From NCBI GenBank assembly GCA_013398955.1, contig VWPU01008518.1:62001-126000 (forward strand): a stretch of 64,000 nucleotides of DNA, in the 5' to 3' direction. Under the pieces are notes generated by a model. That model was given only the letters and a program-made list of their open reading frames with translations. It was not told where the DNA came from and did not search any database. Below are positions 24,030-37,140 of this stretch, in pieces. The position numbers and the translations under genes are program-made. The DNA is from Callaeas wilsoni. Lineage: Eukaryota; Chordata; Aves; Passeriformes; Callaeidae. The first letter of the stretch is position 1; every line of letters starts with the position of its first letter.

Positions 24030-26039
24030 GATGCCTGCTGCTACATCAGGTGACCAGAGCCTGCATTGCTGGCTGCTGCTTGGCTGCTTCTGCATTCCCT
24101 CAATTTAAAGCCATTCCGCAGCATCTGGGCATTCATTTTGCTCGCATGTGTTACTTACAGATTTGTAGAGAGCAAGAATTGTCATCTAAATTTTTAGCAA
24201 TATTTCCAGGCAAAGCCTTTGTTTGTGGGTGCTTCTGTTTTTCTTGTCTGTTCATATTTTGGCCACAGAGGCTTTGCTTTCTATCTGGGTTTGGAGGGAT
24301 ATGATTTCTTTGTTTGATTTTCCTTCCCAAATATCCTGTCAGCTGCATACCGACGGAAAACTTCTGTCTGAAAAACAGAATTGTACCTTATTTTAGGCTT
24401 CCCTGCCTTAATCCTCTGGTCAGATGGCTGGAATTGTATGTAGAAATGATGGAGACAGGAGATAATCTGCCAGTCTTGACAGTCTTCAGCTCTGGTGGTG
24501 GCGTCCCAGCTGTTTCCAATCTTCACCTTGCTGGAGAACCCATTTCCATGATGATAATCATTTGTCAGCTTTTAATCTCCCAGTGCAGATGTGACAAAAT
24601 AGTTTCATAATCTGCTTGCGTGCATCAGGCTGCTCACTTCTATTTTGGGAGAGCAGGGCTGACTAATGTATGGCTCTGGCTGATGGTGTGTGACACTGCT
24701 GTGCCAAAGGCTGTCACAGTGCAGCAAATGCTTCCAGAAAGGGGGTAAACGCAGGGATTTTTTAGCATCAGTTGGAAACGCGAAGCAAAAACATCACACA
24801 GACCCACGGAGAGAGCCCTGAACTGTGACTCAGAGGAGGAGAAGTCACCGTGTCCGTGCAGTCACCGGGGGCAGAGCAGGGGCAGGACATCCCTGTGCTG
24901 TCCGTCTGCAGCCTGCCCCATCTCGGCACTGCTGCAGGGAAACGTGGGCTCCGAGCCAAAACCAGGCACTGGTGACTCACTCCTGCTTCAGAGGGGTGCA
25001 GAGAGCGGGCAACAGCGTGCTCCCCTCACCAGGGGTGCCAGTTCCTCCCAAAATCCCCAGGGACACTTCTATGAGTCATTTGTGGGATGAGAAAGTGGAG
25101 GGACAATGGGGAATAATTTGAGCATTGTGTCATCTGAAGTGTGCTTTGCTTGTGGGAAGGGCATAAAGCACTAAAATCTAACGTGTCTGCACTGAGTGAG
25201 GGGGAACATTGCATTATAGGGCTGAATATTCCATCATAACTTGCACACATGGTCATTTGACTGTGTGTGCTTATCCGATTTGGTCTTGCTAAAGCTGAGA
25301 GAAAGCAGAGTCAAACACTTGTCCCAAGTAGGAGTCTAGTCATTCAACTGTTCCCAAAAAACCAAGTGTGTTTAATTAAAAAAGAATTAAAATTTCAATA
25401 GGTCTCAATGGGTAGACAGTTTAAAATGAAGATGAAAGGTGGTTGAAATATAATCAATATCTTGATCAACCAAGGTATTTATTTTTGGAAGTGACAGTGA
25501 GCTCTATGGGGGAAAAATAGCAAAAGACCTTGCTCTCTTGAGAAAATATTTGATTAAATCAGAAAGTTGGTAGAAAGAAAATGCAATTTCCAATTGTGCC
25601 TCATGAACCCACTAACAAGCCTGTGAAATGTGTGTATGGAAGGTTCTGACAGTGTTGTTTTCCTAATAGTAATAATACTTCAATATAAGTAAAGATGAAA
25701 ACTAGTCCAAAGCAGAGTCCAGGCATAAATCCTACCATTTATCATCTGTGTTCTTCTGGAAACAAGAAGTGACTGGCATACATGCTTAATTCAAACTAAA
25801 TAGCCTATAAAACAAGTTCCCCAAGGCTAATAATAATAATAATATCAGGAGAAATGAATATAAGGATGATTGAATACAGGATACGCTGAGGAGTGAATAT
25901 GGGCTATAGATACATATCATGCTGGCAAGGACGGGCTGGTGTTTATGGTATGCTGGGAACTCCAATCCATCATCTGACCAGAGAATATAATGCAGTTAGA
26001 ATCAAAAAAGATGCCTCTGTCTGAAGCAATGTATGGATG

Positions 26040-26175
26040 TTATAAACCAGCAAATGCAAATAATTAATCAAAAGCAGCGAGCGGGCCAAAGCAGAATATC
26101 ATCAAGCAATAATTCAAATCACAGCTGTGATTATGAGAAATAACCTTAAATCTGCTATTTAATTAATATTAAGCT
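26040..26175. promoter_or_regulatory. Candidate enhancer: octamer, homeodomain and palindromic E-box
   Basis: ATGCAAAT (26054-26061) overlaps TAATTAAT (26061-26068). Sixty bases on is a perfect 16-bp palindrome AATCACAGCTGTGATT (26117-26132) centred on the E-box CAGCTG, followed by TTTAATTAATATTAA. The combination fits neural regulators of the POU, homeodomain and bHLH families. The target gene and activity are inference; SLC32A1 is 29 kb downstream. Confidence 0.3.
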
Positions 26176-26604
26176 CCTGACACTCTCTCAGATGGGGCAC
26201 ACAAGCCTTCTCAGGCTAATATGATAATAGTCAGAGAAAATATTATGTTCCTTAGAAATTTCAGGAAGGGTATTACCCACGGAAGGCTCTCAGATCCGAG
26301 TGTATAAACCATGTTCTCTGCACCCAAACACTGCCCAGCTCTCCTGGGATCAAGCATCCCTTGTCAGAGACCCCAGCTCAGGCTGGGGCAGGCTCAGTGC
26401 TCCCATCACCTTTGGGGTCCCTCTTTTGGTGTCGATCCCTGGCTGCTGTGTAGCCTGATCCTTTTTGCCTCCCAGGAAAGGAGACAGACCCCCTGTGAGA
26501 CCTCGCTGAGCAAGGCTGGCTGCAGCAGCTCCCAGTGACAGAAGCCTGGTTGCCTTAGTGTGGGACGAGGGTGCCCAACTGAAGCACTGAGCTTCAGAAG
26601 AGAT

Positions 26605-26815
26605 CCCAGAATGGTTTGGATTGGAAGGGACCCCAAAGGCTCCTCTCTGCTGTCCAAGCCCCTGCCATGGCCAGGCACACCTTCCCCTGGAGCAGGTTGC
26701 TCCGGGCCCTGATGGTGATGATGATCTGAGACCTTCATCATCAAAGTACCTGTTGAGAGGTGTCTTGCACCTGCTCCAGAGCCTGGGTGTTAGACACAAG
26801 CTGGTCCATAGCATC
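26605..26815 (-). repeat. CR1 LINE fragment
   Basis: Reverse-complement CR1 3' region: CCAGAATGGTTTGGATTGG, AAGGGACC, then CCCCTGCCATGG, TGGAGCAGGTTGCTCC. It is diverged in the middle. Confidence 0.8.
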
Positions 26816-29800
26816 AAGCTTTCTCTAGGCCAGTGCAGATAGAAATAGATAGATAGAAATATCTTTGTAGTAACATTGTAGATTTGCCTCATTAACGCAG
26901 TGACTGGCTCCTGTATCTGGGAATCAAGCAGCTTGCTTCACCTTCCCCTGCTTTGTGAGTGTGTGTGTGTGTGTGTGGTAAATGACCTTTGGAATGAAAA
27001 TATTAACAGAAAAGGAAAACATGATTGTAATTTATGAAATGTTAGCCCGGCTGCCTCTGGGGGGGAACAGACCTTTCAGCCCTGCAAGCTGATACATCGC
27101 TGGGTGCCTGCATTGACACAGGTGCATTTAAAGAGTCAATTAGGGGGAAGCTGTGTATTTACACAGCCTGGATTAATTTCATCTTTCGGCAACTTTCTTT
27201 TTAAACAGTTGAGACTACTGATACTGCTCAAAGAGGTTGCTTGTTGAGAAAGGGCTGGAGGAGGTTCCAGAGCAAAGAGGTGAAGCCCAGAGCTCTGGTA
27301 ACAAAGCATGTGGGTGGTCACTCCACCCTCAGAGAGCATCAGATTGAACTGCCCCTGCCCGTGCTGGAACAGCTCTTGATGGTGGGATTTGGGCTCTTCA
27401 GTGTTGGCAAATGGCTGCAAATAATTCAAATTTCCAGGGACGGTGTCTGCAGGAGAACAACAGAAGTGGGTGCTTTCTCAGCAGTTGCTTTGTCCAATTC
27501 GATTTTCTAGGTAAAAACCCTGAGTTTCTGTCTTCATTACTGGCCAGGGGCTTACACGTAGAGCTATTAAAACCTTGAAAGACTCTCTTTGAGGCAGATC
27601 AATGCAAAATGAAATGGGGGAAAATTGTTTATTGCTGAGGAAAATACAGCACTGTGAATAACAAGGAGGAAAATGCAGCTGAAAGCTCAAATTGAATCTC
27701 TATTATGCCTGTGATTAAAGATAATGTGATAGGAAAGGGGACTACGGGAAGGTTTCTGTGCTAGGTTGGATGGCTAAAAACATGGTGATTGTGGCTGCTG
27801 GGCTCTCATTGGCCTGGGTTTGATATCTAAATTATACGGCTATTACCCAGAAATGAGTTTGATGCTCTGTCTGAAAGGCAGAGCCTCTCCACAGCCCAGC
27901 TGGCTGGGGACACTCGTCCTGCTTGAGGCTTGGAAACCCTGTCTCTACTTTCCTTGGCAGCTAAGAGTTGGTAGTTCTTTGCACAACAGTTTTGGGGTTT
28001 TTTTAAGAGGCTTAAGAAATTAAAGTGGAATAGGTCTTTCCAGTCACTTACATTCCTATGTAAACCTCCAGATAGTTCATGAGTGACTGCTTTGTTTTAA
28101 AGCTGGGTTTTTTTCCTCATTTATTTTAATGAAGTTGATGTTCTTTATTGATGAGAGTGATGTATGGGGCGACAACACAAGATTTGTGATGTTTTCCAGA
28201 ATAAACTTGTACATGTGTAAGTAGTCAATGTTCTAAGTGATGGCTGAAGAGTTGTATTTGGTAAACTTAATTATATTTGAAACAAATTTGGTTTGAACTT
28301 GGGAGATACTGCTTTCTGTTTAAAACAAAACTGTTCTCCAAGACGAGAAGTATATTTCAATGACATGTTTGTATTTAGTAGGCTCAAGGCACTTTTCACA
28401 AACTTCAGAACCATTCAGCATCACAAGCTGTTTTCTCCAGGAAATCTTTCCTGCTCCGCATCCTCAGCCCCCACAAGGCTTGATCTGGGAATTGCTGCTA
28501 TCAGCTGCCTGCAGTGCTCTGCTCCCAGCTTATCTGCTCCTGGCACAGAAAGGACACTGACAACTGCTAATCAACCTGGAGCACACAGATCTCCCCAAAA
28601 CATCAACAGCATCCGCACTGCTCCCCCCTCTTTATTCCCTTCTCATCTTGTTGGAGGGGAGAGCATCCTTTGCTGTCTGCAATCTCCTAAGATTAAAAAT
28701 TGGAGCACAGTTAATTATGCTCATTGAGTTGCTGCGTCAACAATTAGCCAAACCTTAATTTGAAGCATGGAGCTATTTGAATTTGGAGTTTTATGTTACC
28801 CACCTGGTCTTTAAGATCAGCTCTCCCTCTGGCACCAGTAACGCCAGTGTTTGTACCGTGGTGCTGGGTGGTGTAGCCCTGCTTCCAGCCCGTTTGATTT
28901 TGGGGACCTGCTGCAAATCCTGTTCCCTTGGAGCTCCAGGCTCGTTGTTGGCTGCTTAGTGTCACCTCTGGGTCACTCTCCCAGTTCGTGCAGAGTGTTT
29001 TTTGGTGATCTGTGATGTGGGTGCCCCACAGGACCCAGTCAGCATCCCTGCCAAGGGGCTCGTGTGACAAATGGTAGCTCCTCAGCAAAGGATAAGAGGA
29101 CAGATGCTCTGTTGAGATCTACATCATCTGCAGGAGGACAGGCCAAACTGGGGCTGGGTCCATCACCCACACAGGTATCTTGGAGTTGACCAATTCTCTG
29201 ACCTTGGTGTTTCTTGGACTATTTCATAAAGAAACCTCACACAAACAAAACTCAGTTTTCCTTTCAGTATTCCTGTCACCACTCCTGTTTCTCCTGCTGC
29301 TCTGGCTGCCTTTGCCTGGGACATTAATATCTCAGTTGTCATCAGTGTGCCAAAACATGGCAGAAATAGCAAGTGTTTCTGCAGGAGTGTGGAGGCAGAA
29401 GAGGACTCAAGGTCCTGGGGACTGGAGGCATCTAGGGAGGGTTTGACTGACGAACTTAAACTTGTGTTTGGTGTTTCTGTGGTTTCACTGAAAAATCACG
29501 TAATATGTGCAAGGTAAACCTCCAGCTCTAAGTTCCGTGCAATTTTTACCATCTTTAAAGGGAAGAAAAGGGATCTGAAGAGGAAGGTGCAGCAGGTGGT
29601 TCTAGGGTGTGAAGGCTCCAGTCACTGGTAGTGCAGCACTGGTCCAGTGTGGCCTGGGTGATGTTCAGCTCTGTGGTGAGGACAAGGCGATGACTCCTGC
29701 CTTGTTCTGTGGGTCTTGTATGACTGCTTCATGTGGATTTCCCAGCACCTCTCTGTGGCTAATGGAAAAGCCAGCGTGTGGCCATGGAGAGGTTCAGCCT

Positions 29801-31429
29801 GGCTGTGTCACACCCTCCCATGTCTTGTTATTTAATGTGAGTGAACAAGGTCAAAGATAAAACAACTCCCCCCTCCCCCTTTCACAATTCTACTGTAATT
29901 TTTTAAGAGCCAGCCATGTGTGAGATCAGGCAAAGGTTAAATTGTCAGGCTCTCTTAGCCAAGGAAAGATTTGACTCCTAGCTGGAGGCGAAGGTATCTA
30001 ACCTGAGCTGTTACATTGCTTGTTAGATCCTGGTTTTTCATAGCCAAAACATATCGACAGCAAAACCCCACTGTTCCTGCTGGCTGTGAGGTGTGCTGGG
30101 TTTTAGTCAGTCTGTGTAAACCTGGTCTAACAGACCCTGGTAAGCTGTTATCCAGAGCTCATCCTACTGCAGGCTGCCAAGAACTGGCTGGCATTGCACT
30201 TTTATTGGCTTATGCCAGGAAGAAGTATTTTGTTTCTCTGCATCTAGTATCTGGTGAGTGGGGACTGGGGATTATTAGACGTATTTTCAGATTTATGCTG
30301 CTGCAGATGAACAAGGCTTCTGTTTCTTGTGTGTGTACACAGGGCACAGAGTCGACTCGTGACATGGCTGTGAGTGCTGGCTGATTGCCTCTGCTTAGTC
30401 AGGGAATTGAGAAAATTTAACTCCCATTACATAAGCTCACCCTCACTGAAATTTATACAAATGCATCCTGGAGGTGTATTGCTGCAAGCATCTGGAATGC
30501 CTGGGGGTGCTGAGGGGGAACCTGTAACTTGACAACATCAGATTTTGCTGGTCCTGACAAGCCTTTCTGTGGCTTTTCTTATACAGAAAATGAAGTTGCA
30601 GCACATTAAACTGCATTGCAGCTGCAGCAGGGGCCCATCCGTGAGGACCATCTGGCAGAGCCAACTGAAGGGCTGAGCCTGCAGGCTCGGGGTCCTGTGA
30701 CACACGGAGGGAAGCCATGCATGAACAAAAGCACTGCTCATTTCATCAGCAGGAACAGTGCTTAAATACAAAGAGATTTTAGAGTGACAGTCGTCTCTGT
30801 GAAATCTATTGTAGTTAAGTCTTCCCGGTGAGGTAGGCAGAGCTCGCCTCTGTCACAGGCTGGATTTCTCTTGACCCAGCATAGATGTTGCCATAGTCCA
30901 TTTTCAGATCTCTCATCTCGTGATGAAGCTAGTGGTTTCTCCAGCCCATCCTTTCAGATTTCCTGAACATACAGGAGATTTGTAACCAAGCAGGAAAAAT
31001 TGCAAGAAGTCCAGCAATGTTGCATCAGTCTCAAGTATTCAACAGACATGGGGTGGTTTTCTTTCTGCCTAGTTCTTCTTGGCATCCCTCTCTAACAAAT
31101 ATACTCAGAAAATAAATATTTTGGTAATCAGCTCTTAGCTGCTGCTACAGAATAACTCTAAGCTTCTTTTAAAAGCCAGTAGACCCATTTTGGTTATGTG
31201 TTGCAGTGGAAATGTGGACAGTGGTACAGCCACAGCAGGTCAGGGTGAAAGCCCATCCCTGTTTCAGCTGAGACTGAGACATTGATAGAGACCTTCCAGG
31301 TGATTTGCTGCATTCTGGGTGCCAAACTAGAATATCTACAAGCCCAAAAGAGTCAGAATTTAAGGCATTAGAGTTGTCAGTGTCTACAGTGGATTTTGGA
31401 AGAAAGTGTAGCTGATCTATACTGGCTTC
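26816..31429. other. Intergenic DNA
   Basis: No gene recognised. It includes a short GT microsatellite (26955-26977), AGAT-type repeats near 26840, and a motif-rich stretch around 27110-27200 with the inverted repeat GCTGTGTA-TT-TACACAGC at 27150-27167. The remainder is unique-looking sequence with short open frames. Confidence 0.45.
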
Positions 31430-31560
31430 AACGATAGATTGGGTGGCACTTAGAGCAGCCTGTTCTAGTGGAAGTTGTCCCTGCCTATGTCAGGGGAGTT
31501 GGAGCTAGATGGTTTTTAAAGGTCCTTTCCAAACCCACCCAGCCTGTGATTCTCTGACCT
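31430..31560 (+). repeat. CR1 LINE 3' end
   Basis: Sense-strand CR1 terminus: AGCCTGTTCTAGTGG, GTTGGAGCTAGATGG, AAGGTCCTTTCCAAACCCAC and the terminal TGTGATTCTCTGA. Confidence 0.85.
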
Positions 31561-34500
31561 TTCATCCCCTGACATGGACTGTTCATTTCTCCAGTGTCTG
31601 TAGGACACATGCCCCTGCAGACAAAAAACAATCTTTGCTTTTACATTGGGACTCGGATAAACAAAGGATTCATCAGCAGCCCCCAGAGAGGCTGGGCTGT
31701 AATGGAGGTTATTAGCTTTGCTATTTTTCAGAGCACAGAGCAGGCTGGCAAGAAGCCAAGCCTTCCTTGAGCCGGCAGCATCTCTGCTGCTCCTGCAACC
31801 GCTGTGTTCAGCACCTCCCGCATCCTCCCCAGCCCCTGCTGCCTCTGCTCTCTCTTCCCCAGACTGCCAATCCCCTGCTCACCAGGGAGCTTTTTAAATG
31901 GCAGCGTGTCTGGCTAAATATAAAATGAAATTTTAATGACTGCAGAATATCCCCCTTTTCACTCAATTGCCCTCTGGAGGAAGGGGAGGGCTGGGAAGTC
32001 GGGGGATGTCCAAGAGTTGATGCAGGAGTTGATGCCTCTTGCATGCTTTACTGGGGTGGTAGGGAGGAATAAAGAAACAGAAAAGTTATTTTATTTAACC
32101 ATTTAAAAATTTTATTTTATTGTCTGCAAGTGTTGAGGATAGAGAAAAGTGGCTGGGAATCATTTGTTTAACTCCAGTGGTAGTGGCATACACAGGCTCA
32201 TGGCTCTGTTTGTACAGCTGTGATGTAACTGATACCTGAACACAGAACGTGTTTTGGGCTCTGACCAGCACCTCCAAATCTGCCCAAGCCTGGCTCTCTC
32301 TGGGAGAGCCAGACTGGCAGAAACCCCTGAGCACCGAGCCAGACCCTCATGGTGGAGTCCCATCAGCATCCCTGGACCTCGTGAGAGGTTTTCAGAGAGA
32401 GCTCAGTGCTGCAGTAGCCAGCAGTCTGCTCAGTCTGGATTGAATCTCTCACTTTCCCCCAATTCTTCCCATGGGAAAACACAGTGCTCTAACACTTGGT
32501 GTTTGTGTTCACCTAACCACAGGACTGAACCACTGCGTGGCTTCCTCCACCACTGTGATCCAACACCTCCCTGCCTCTCTCCTGGCAGCACTTTGTAACC
32601 TATTTAAGAAATTACATGGAGACATTGGCCTGACCTGTAAATCAATAGCAAGACAACATGTCTTACCAGGATGGGACTGGGAGGGGAAACATCCAGGGCT
32701 GTCACCATCCTCACAGCGTTTCCTGCGGGAAGAAGCGTTCCCTGTGGCAGAGCATTATGATGACCTTCCTCATGTGAAATCCTCCTCCGGGGATTTGCAA
32801 ACCCAAAAAAATCCTCCTCTGGGGATTTGCAAACCCCAACACTTTCTGCTCAGAGTTGATAAAAACCTTCCCATGCCTGTATATCCTTGCTCGGAAGGGC
32901 ATAGAAAGCCTCAAAGCTGCAGCATCAGAGCTGCTGCAGGATCGGGCAGCCAGGATGGAGCAGCCAGGGGTGAACAGCACGAGGCACCCCCGGAGCTGAA
33001 CGGGTCACACAGCACCCCACTGTGGGAGCTGCCTGCTGGGAATGCCAGAGGGAATCCCGGGGGTTTTCCAGGCTCCCCTGCTGCTCCTCTGCCAGGTACA
33101 TGCCGGCAGGTTCCCAAGGGCGCAGCTCAGCACAAGCAGCAGCCCTGTGGGGGACAACAATCGCATCGCTGTGCTGGGATTCCCCTTTCCTCCACAAAAA
33201 CCCCATCATCACAATCGCTTTTTCACCCTGTGTTTGCTCAGTCACAACAGATAAAGGCACTCGTTATTTTTACGTGCTCTGTGACTTTATGGATGAACGT
33301 GACATTTCTGACTGACATAATTTGATGAGGGAAACAAGGTATTGGCACCTAAACATTAGTGATGGGTGCTTTACGAATGTCTGGATACCCAAAAATAGCT
33401 GCAGAAGACAGTGCTGCTAGTACATATTAAGCACAAGAACAAGCAATGAAAGCATTCCCAGAACTGCTCGAGGGAATAGCAGACTTTTCATTTAACGCTG
33501 TATTATTCAATTGGATAATCTGATTAAATATATAGGTTATGTGAGGACCTGATGCTATCCCCTTTAAGAACTGCTGCATATAGACGGAAATAAAATAACA
33601 ACCAATTGCATGTGAAAGAGAGCTACAATAAATGCTATTTTTGATGCAATTTCTCTGGAGAAATTGGTGGCAGATGCATCATGCTGCTATTTGGTTAAAA
33701 GGGCTGTTTTCTCCCAGATGAATCAGTTTATGAACTGTAGTGAATTGGCCTTTGCCAAAATAATTGATGAAGTAAGAGCCATTGATACCGGGTATTCTGT
33801 TGGAATTTCCATGTTTTATTTATCCTGTGCTTGATTTACATATGTATGTATATAAATGCCAAATGTATTTTGTGAGAGATGCTGGAGCTGCTCTTAGATC
33901 CCTGTGGTTTTGGGTTTGGTAGCAGTCACACCAGTCCTGTGAGCTGAGTAAGCTGAATATATTTAACTCAGTGCTTTTCCTATGTCTGAGCAGGGGATTT
34001 GCCATAGCCTGTGGCTGGCTGTTTATTAGCATAACTTAATGGCTGGCTATAAATAGAAATGAAGGGAGGTGCAGACAGAGGCTTGCCTTACTAACCTGTC
34101 TCTTGGGCCCTTGCCTGTGATCTTCCTTTTTTTTAGGTTTTTTTTTCCCTTTTCCACAGTGATAAATAGTTAAAATGCAATTACAATGTTAATTTGTTGT
34201 GTTAATGTGCTGCGGCAGGAAGCCAACGGGAGCTGCTCTGGCAAACTGGAGAGCCAGTCAGCTGCCATTAACCATCCAGGCTGCCGGGGGAGTCCTCCAC
34301 CACGGAAAAACCGGGAAACACAATCAGCATCTTATCAAGGCTGACACCCAAAGTGATGCAATCAGGTTCAAGTGTCCCAGAAGGACCACGGCACTGAATA
34401 AAGATAAAGCCACTCAGCCTTTTCTTGCTTCACTGGGGTCATTGGGAAGGGAAGGATGTCATTAACCAAGCAATAAATCTCACTCCCGAGGCTTCCAGTT

Positions 34501-36829
34501 TGGGTTTTCTCCCCTGCAGCCCCTCGGTGATGCAAGGAAGGGGGTGGCACCCAGGACCCCTTTGTCCCTGTGTGGAGGGTCCTCCCCAGGCACCTCTGTT
34601 TGTCCAGAGGGAATCCTGGTGGGGAGCAGTTCAGGGGTTCATGGGCTCCAGCACTGGTTGCTGTTCTTCCCTCAAGTCCATCCCTTTTTTCTGCTGCTGC
34701 ATTATCAAGGGCTTCAGTGCCCCCTCAGAGGGCTTTTCATGGCTCTCCTCTGCCCCAGCAGCAGCTGGAAGTTGTCCAGACCTCCAAACTGTATCCTTTG
34801 GATTTTTAAGAGACGGCAGGTTTTTCATCTCCTCCCCATTTATCTGACATTCCAGGTTCATCCCACGTTCCCAAGGAAGATGGCAAAAGGAAGAAGTGTT
34901 GTCTTTTCTGTTCTTGAAATTGGAAGGATTTCTCCTGCCATGGGCAGACAACCCTCAGGTGAAGAGCCCAAATTGTGAATTAAGATCTGAAATATTATTC
35001 TTGGCTTGAGAGTGATCCAGCTGCTGCTGTTCTCCTTGTAGGGCCTAAACCACTCTGTGGGTGTTTTAGTGCTCTCAGCACACAAAAATTATATATATAT
35101 ATCAGGGTGCTGGGAGGAATTTTCCCTTTGGCTAACACATCTATTCCATTCCACCTCTCCTTCTTTATGAATGTTTACAAAGTACAACCTGCTTCAGCAG
35201 CACTCCTTAGAATTTATGGCAAGATAAAACACAACCTTAATCAAATACTTTTTTGGTCAGGACTTACATAAATAAGTAAAACAGTCTCCGAACCAGAGGA
35301 TTTGCTGGTAATAGAAAAATGTCTTTCTGTTGCAGTACCTGGCTCTTCAAGGAATTAAAATTCATTAGCCTCCCCCATTTAGGGAAAAAAAAAAGGCTTT
35401 TAAACATCAATTTAGAATCCATTTACGGGCTCTCTCAAGGCCCTGTATTACCACTTAGATCCAGGGTTATGTTTCCCTAATAAAATGCTGGGAAGTGTGG
35501 AAAAGCAGTAGGCGACCTGGAATTTCTGAAATTTTTTCTTTTTTCTTTTTACTAAAATAAATGTTCAGATGCTAAATTACCTCTAAAAAAACAAACAAAA
35601 AAACCCAAACCCCAAAACCAGAAATCCCTCCCAAAATCAAACAGAAACCCACCCCCACAAACTCTTGTAAACAGGAGAAAATTAGAAATTCACTGCCAAA
35701 ATATGCAAATGATGTAAAGTTCAAAGAGGCCAAATGGCACATTCCTGTTTACCATAGCCCTGGCCTGGCACAGTGCTCAGTGCTTGCAGAGAGGATTAAT
35801 GAAACATATTGGCATTAAAATTAGTGTTATCAAGGTAAAGAATATTTACTTTTCAAAAACTGCTCACTAAAGGATAAATGTAGAGCTATGTTAACATTTC
35901 ACAGCTTGATACTCTGAGACCTGATTTTTGAGTAGCCCAAGTCCCCCCGTCTGCAATTGAAGCCAAGAGGTTTGGATTTTGAAGATAGCAGAGGTGGAAG
36001 AATGTTAAAGTCTCTTGGAAAGCCAGGAGATGCTGTGTGTGTCAGGCTGCCTACACAGCCAGGCACTCTGCTGCAAAGGTAAGGTGGGACTGATGCTGCC
36101 GTGTCCTACTGAATCGTTGGGCAGATGTATTTATTAGTGCTTGAAAAATCTGGTTGCTCTATTGGCCATGAAAAATGGCCTGTGGGGAAGCACGAACTCA
36201 TCATTGAGAGCAGTGTCTGCCTCTGTGCCGTGAATGGAGCTTGTGGCCACAGAGTGAAGAGCAGAAATAGATGCTGCTGCTGTCGATTCCCTCCTGGAGC
36301 AGTGTCCTTTCCATGTGCGATGTGAAGCAGGACCCGTGCGTTGGCTGGAAACCTCGCCATGGGAGAGTACAGGGCGTGGGGAAACTTTCCAGGGCAGAGA
36401 GTTAAAATGAAGCAAAAATTTAGATTGGATATTTAAATGTGGCAGGAGGGGTTTAAAAAATATTAGTAAAGACCATCTGCCAAAGTAGGGTTTGCTCCTC
36501 CTAAAGTAGCCTGGAGAGAAGGGCACTGTAAATACGTCAATATATTCCTGATTTACAGAGATCATGCCTTGAGATAGCTCCACGTGCCTGTTCTTTCCCC
36601 GCTGTGATGCCTTGGGTCCTGTTCCCTCTGTTATCATCACATTAATGAGCTTCTGCTGCTCCTGTAGGTTCTTTTACAGTGTCCAAAGGCACCTCATACC
36701 CTGGAGCCGAAGACCAGCAGCTTACAACAACCCATCCCCTCGGTGAACTTCATGCAATTAGTGATTGTTAACACAGTGTTGGTGTTTTCCTATGAACTGA
36801 GGGGTTCACATCCCGAGCCATAGACTACT
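31561..36829. other. Intergenic DNA
   Basis: No gene recognised. It has a 284-codon open frame on + (32471-33325) without a recognisable domain, a 32-bp tandem duplication at 32777-32840, and AT-rich motif-containing blocks at 33480-33840 and 35690-35880 (the latter with the octamer ATGCAAAT near 35703). A short AT dinucleotide run lies near 35090. Confidence 0.45.
32777..32840. repeat. 32-bp tandem duplication
   Basis: Two adjacent copies (32777-32808 and 32809-32840) share AAATCCTCCT, GGGGATTTGCAAACCC with a few differences at the copy ends. A small local duplication. Confidence 0.85.
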
Positions 36830-37140
36830 TCAGTTCTCTCCCCCCTCTGTGTAAAGTTCTTTCTCATGTTGAGGTGGAATTTCTTGTATTTTGGCCATAG
36901 CTCCTCATCCTGTCACTGGGCACCATTAAAAATCTGGCACCATCCTCTGACATCCCTTGGAGGTGTTTATATGGATTGATGATGCTCAGTCTTCTCCGGA
37001 CTAAACAGGCCCAGCTCCTGCTCATGAGGGAGATGCTCCAGGCCCCAAATGAACTTTATGACTTCCACTGGACCTCTCTAGTGGCTCTTTCTTGTTCTGA
37101 GGAGCCCAGAACTGGACACAGCACTGCAGATGTACCTTTT
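36830..37140 (-). repeat. CR1 LINE fragment
   Basis: Reverse-complement CR1: AAAGTTCTTTCTCATGTTGAG, ATCCTGTCACTGGGCACC, GATGATGCTCAGTCTTCTCC, CTAAACAGGCCCAGCTCCTG and CCAGAACTGGACACAGCACT, in consensus order. This is a more 5' part of the CR1 tail than most other fragments here. Confidence 0.85.

Larger units (their letters stand above)
23411..26604. other. Intergenic DNA with an AT-rich block
   Basis: No gene recognised. It contains a (GAG)n microsatellite (23995-24029), an AAT run (25828-25843) and, from about 25250 to 26300, AT-rich sequence unlike the flanks that carries a POU/homeodomain motif and an E-box palindrome. Confidence 0.45.
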
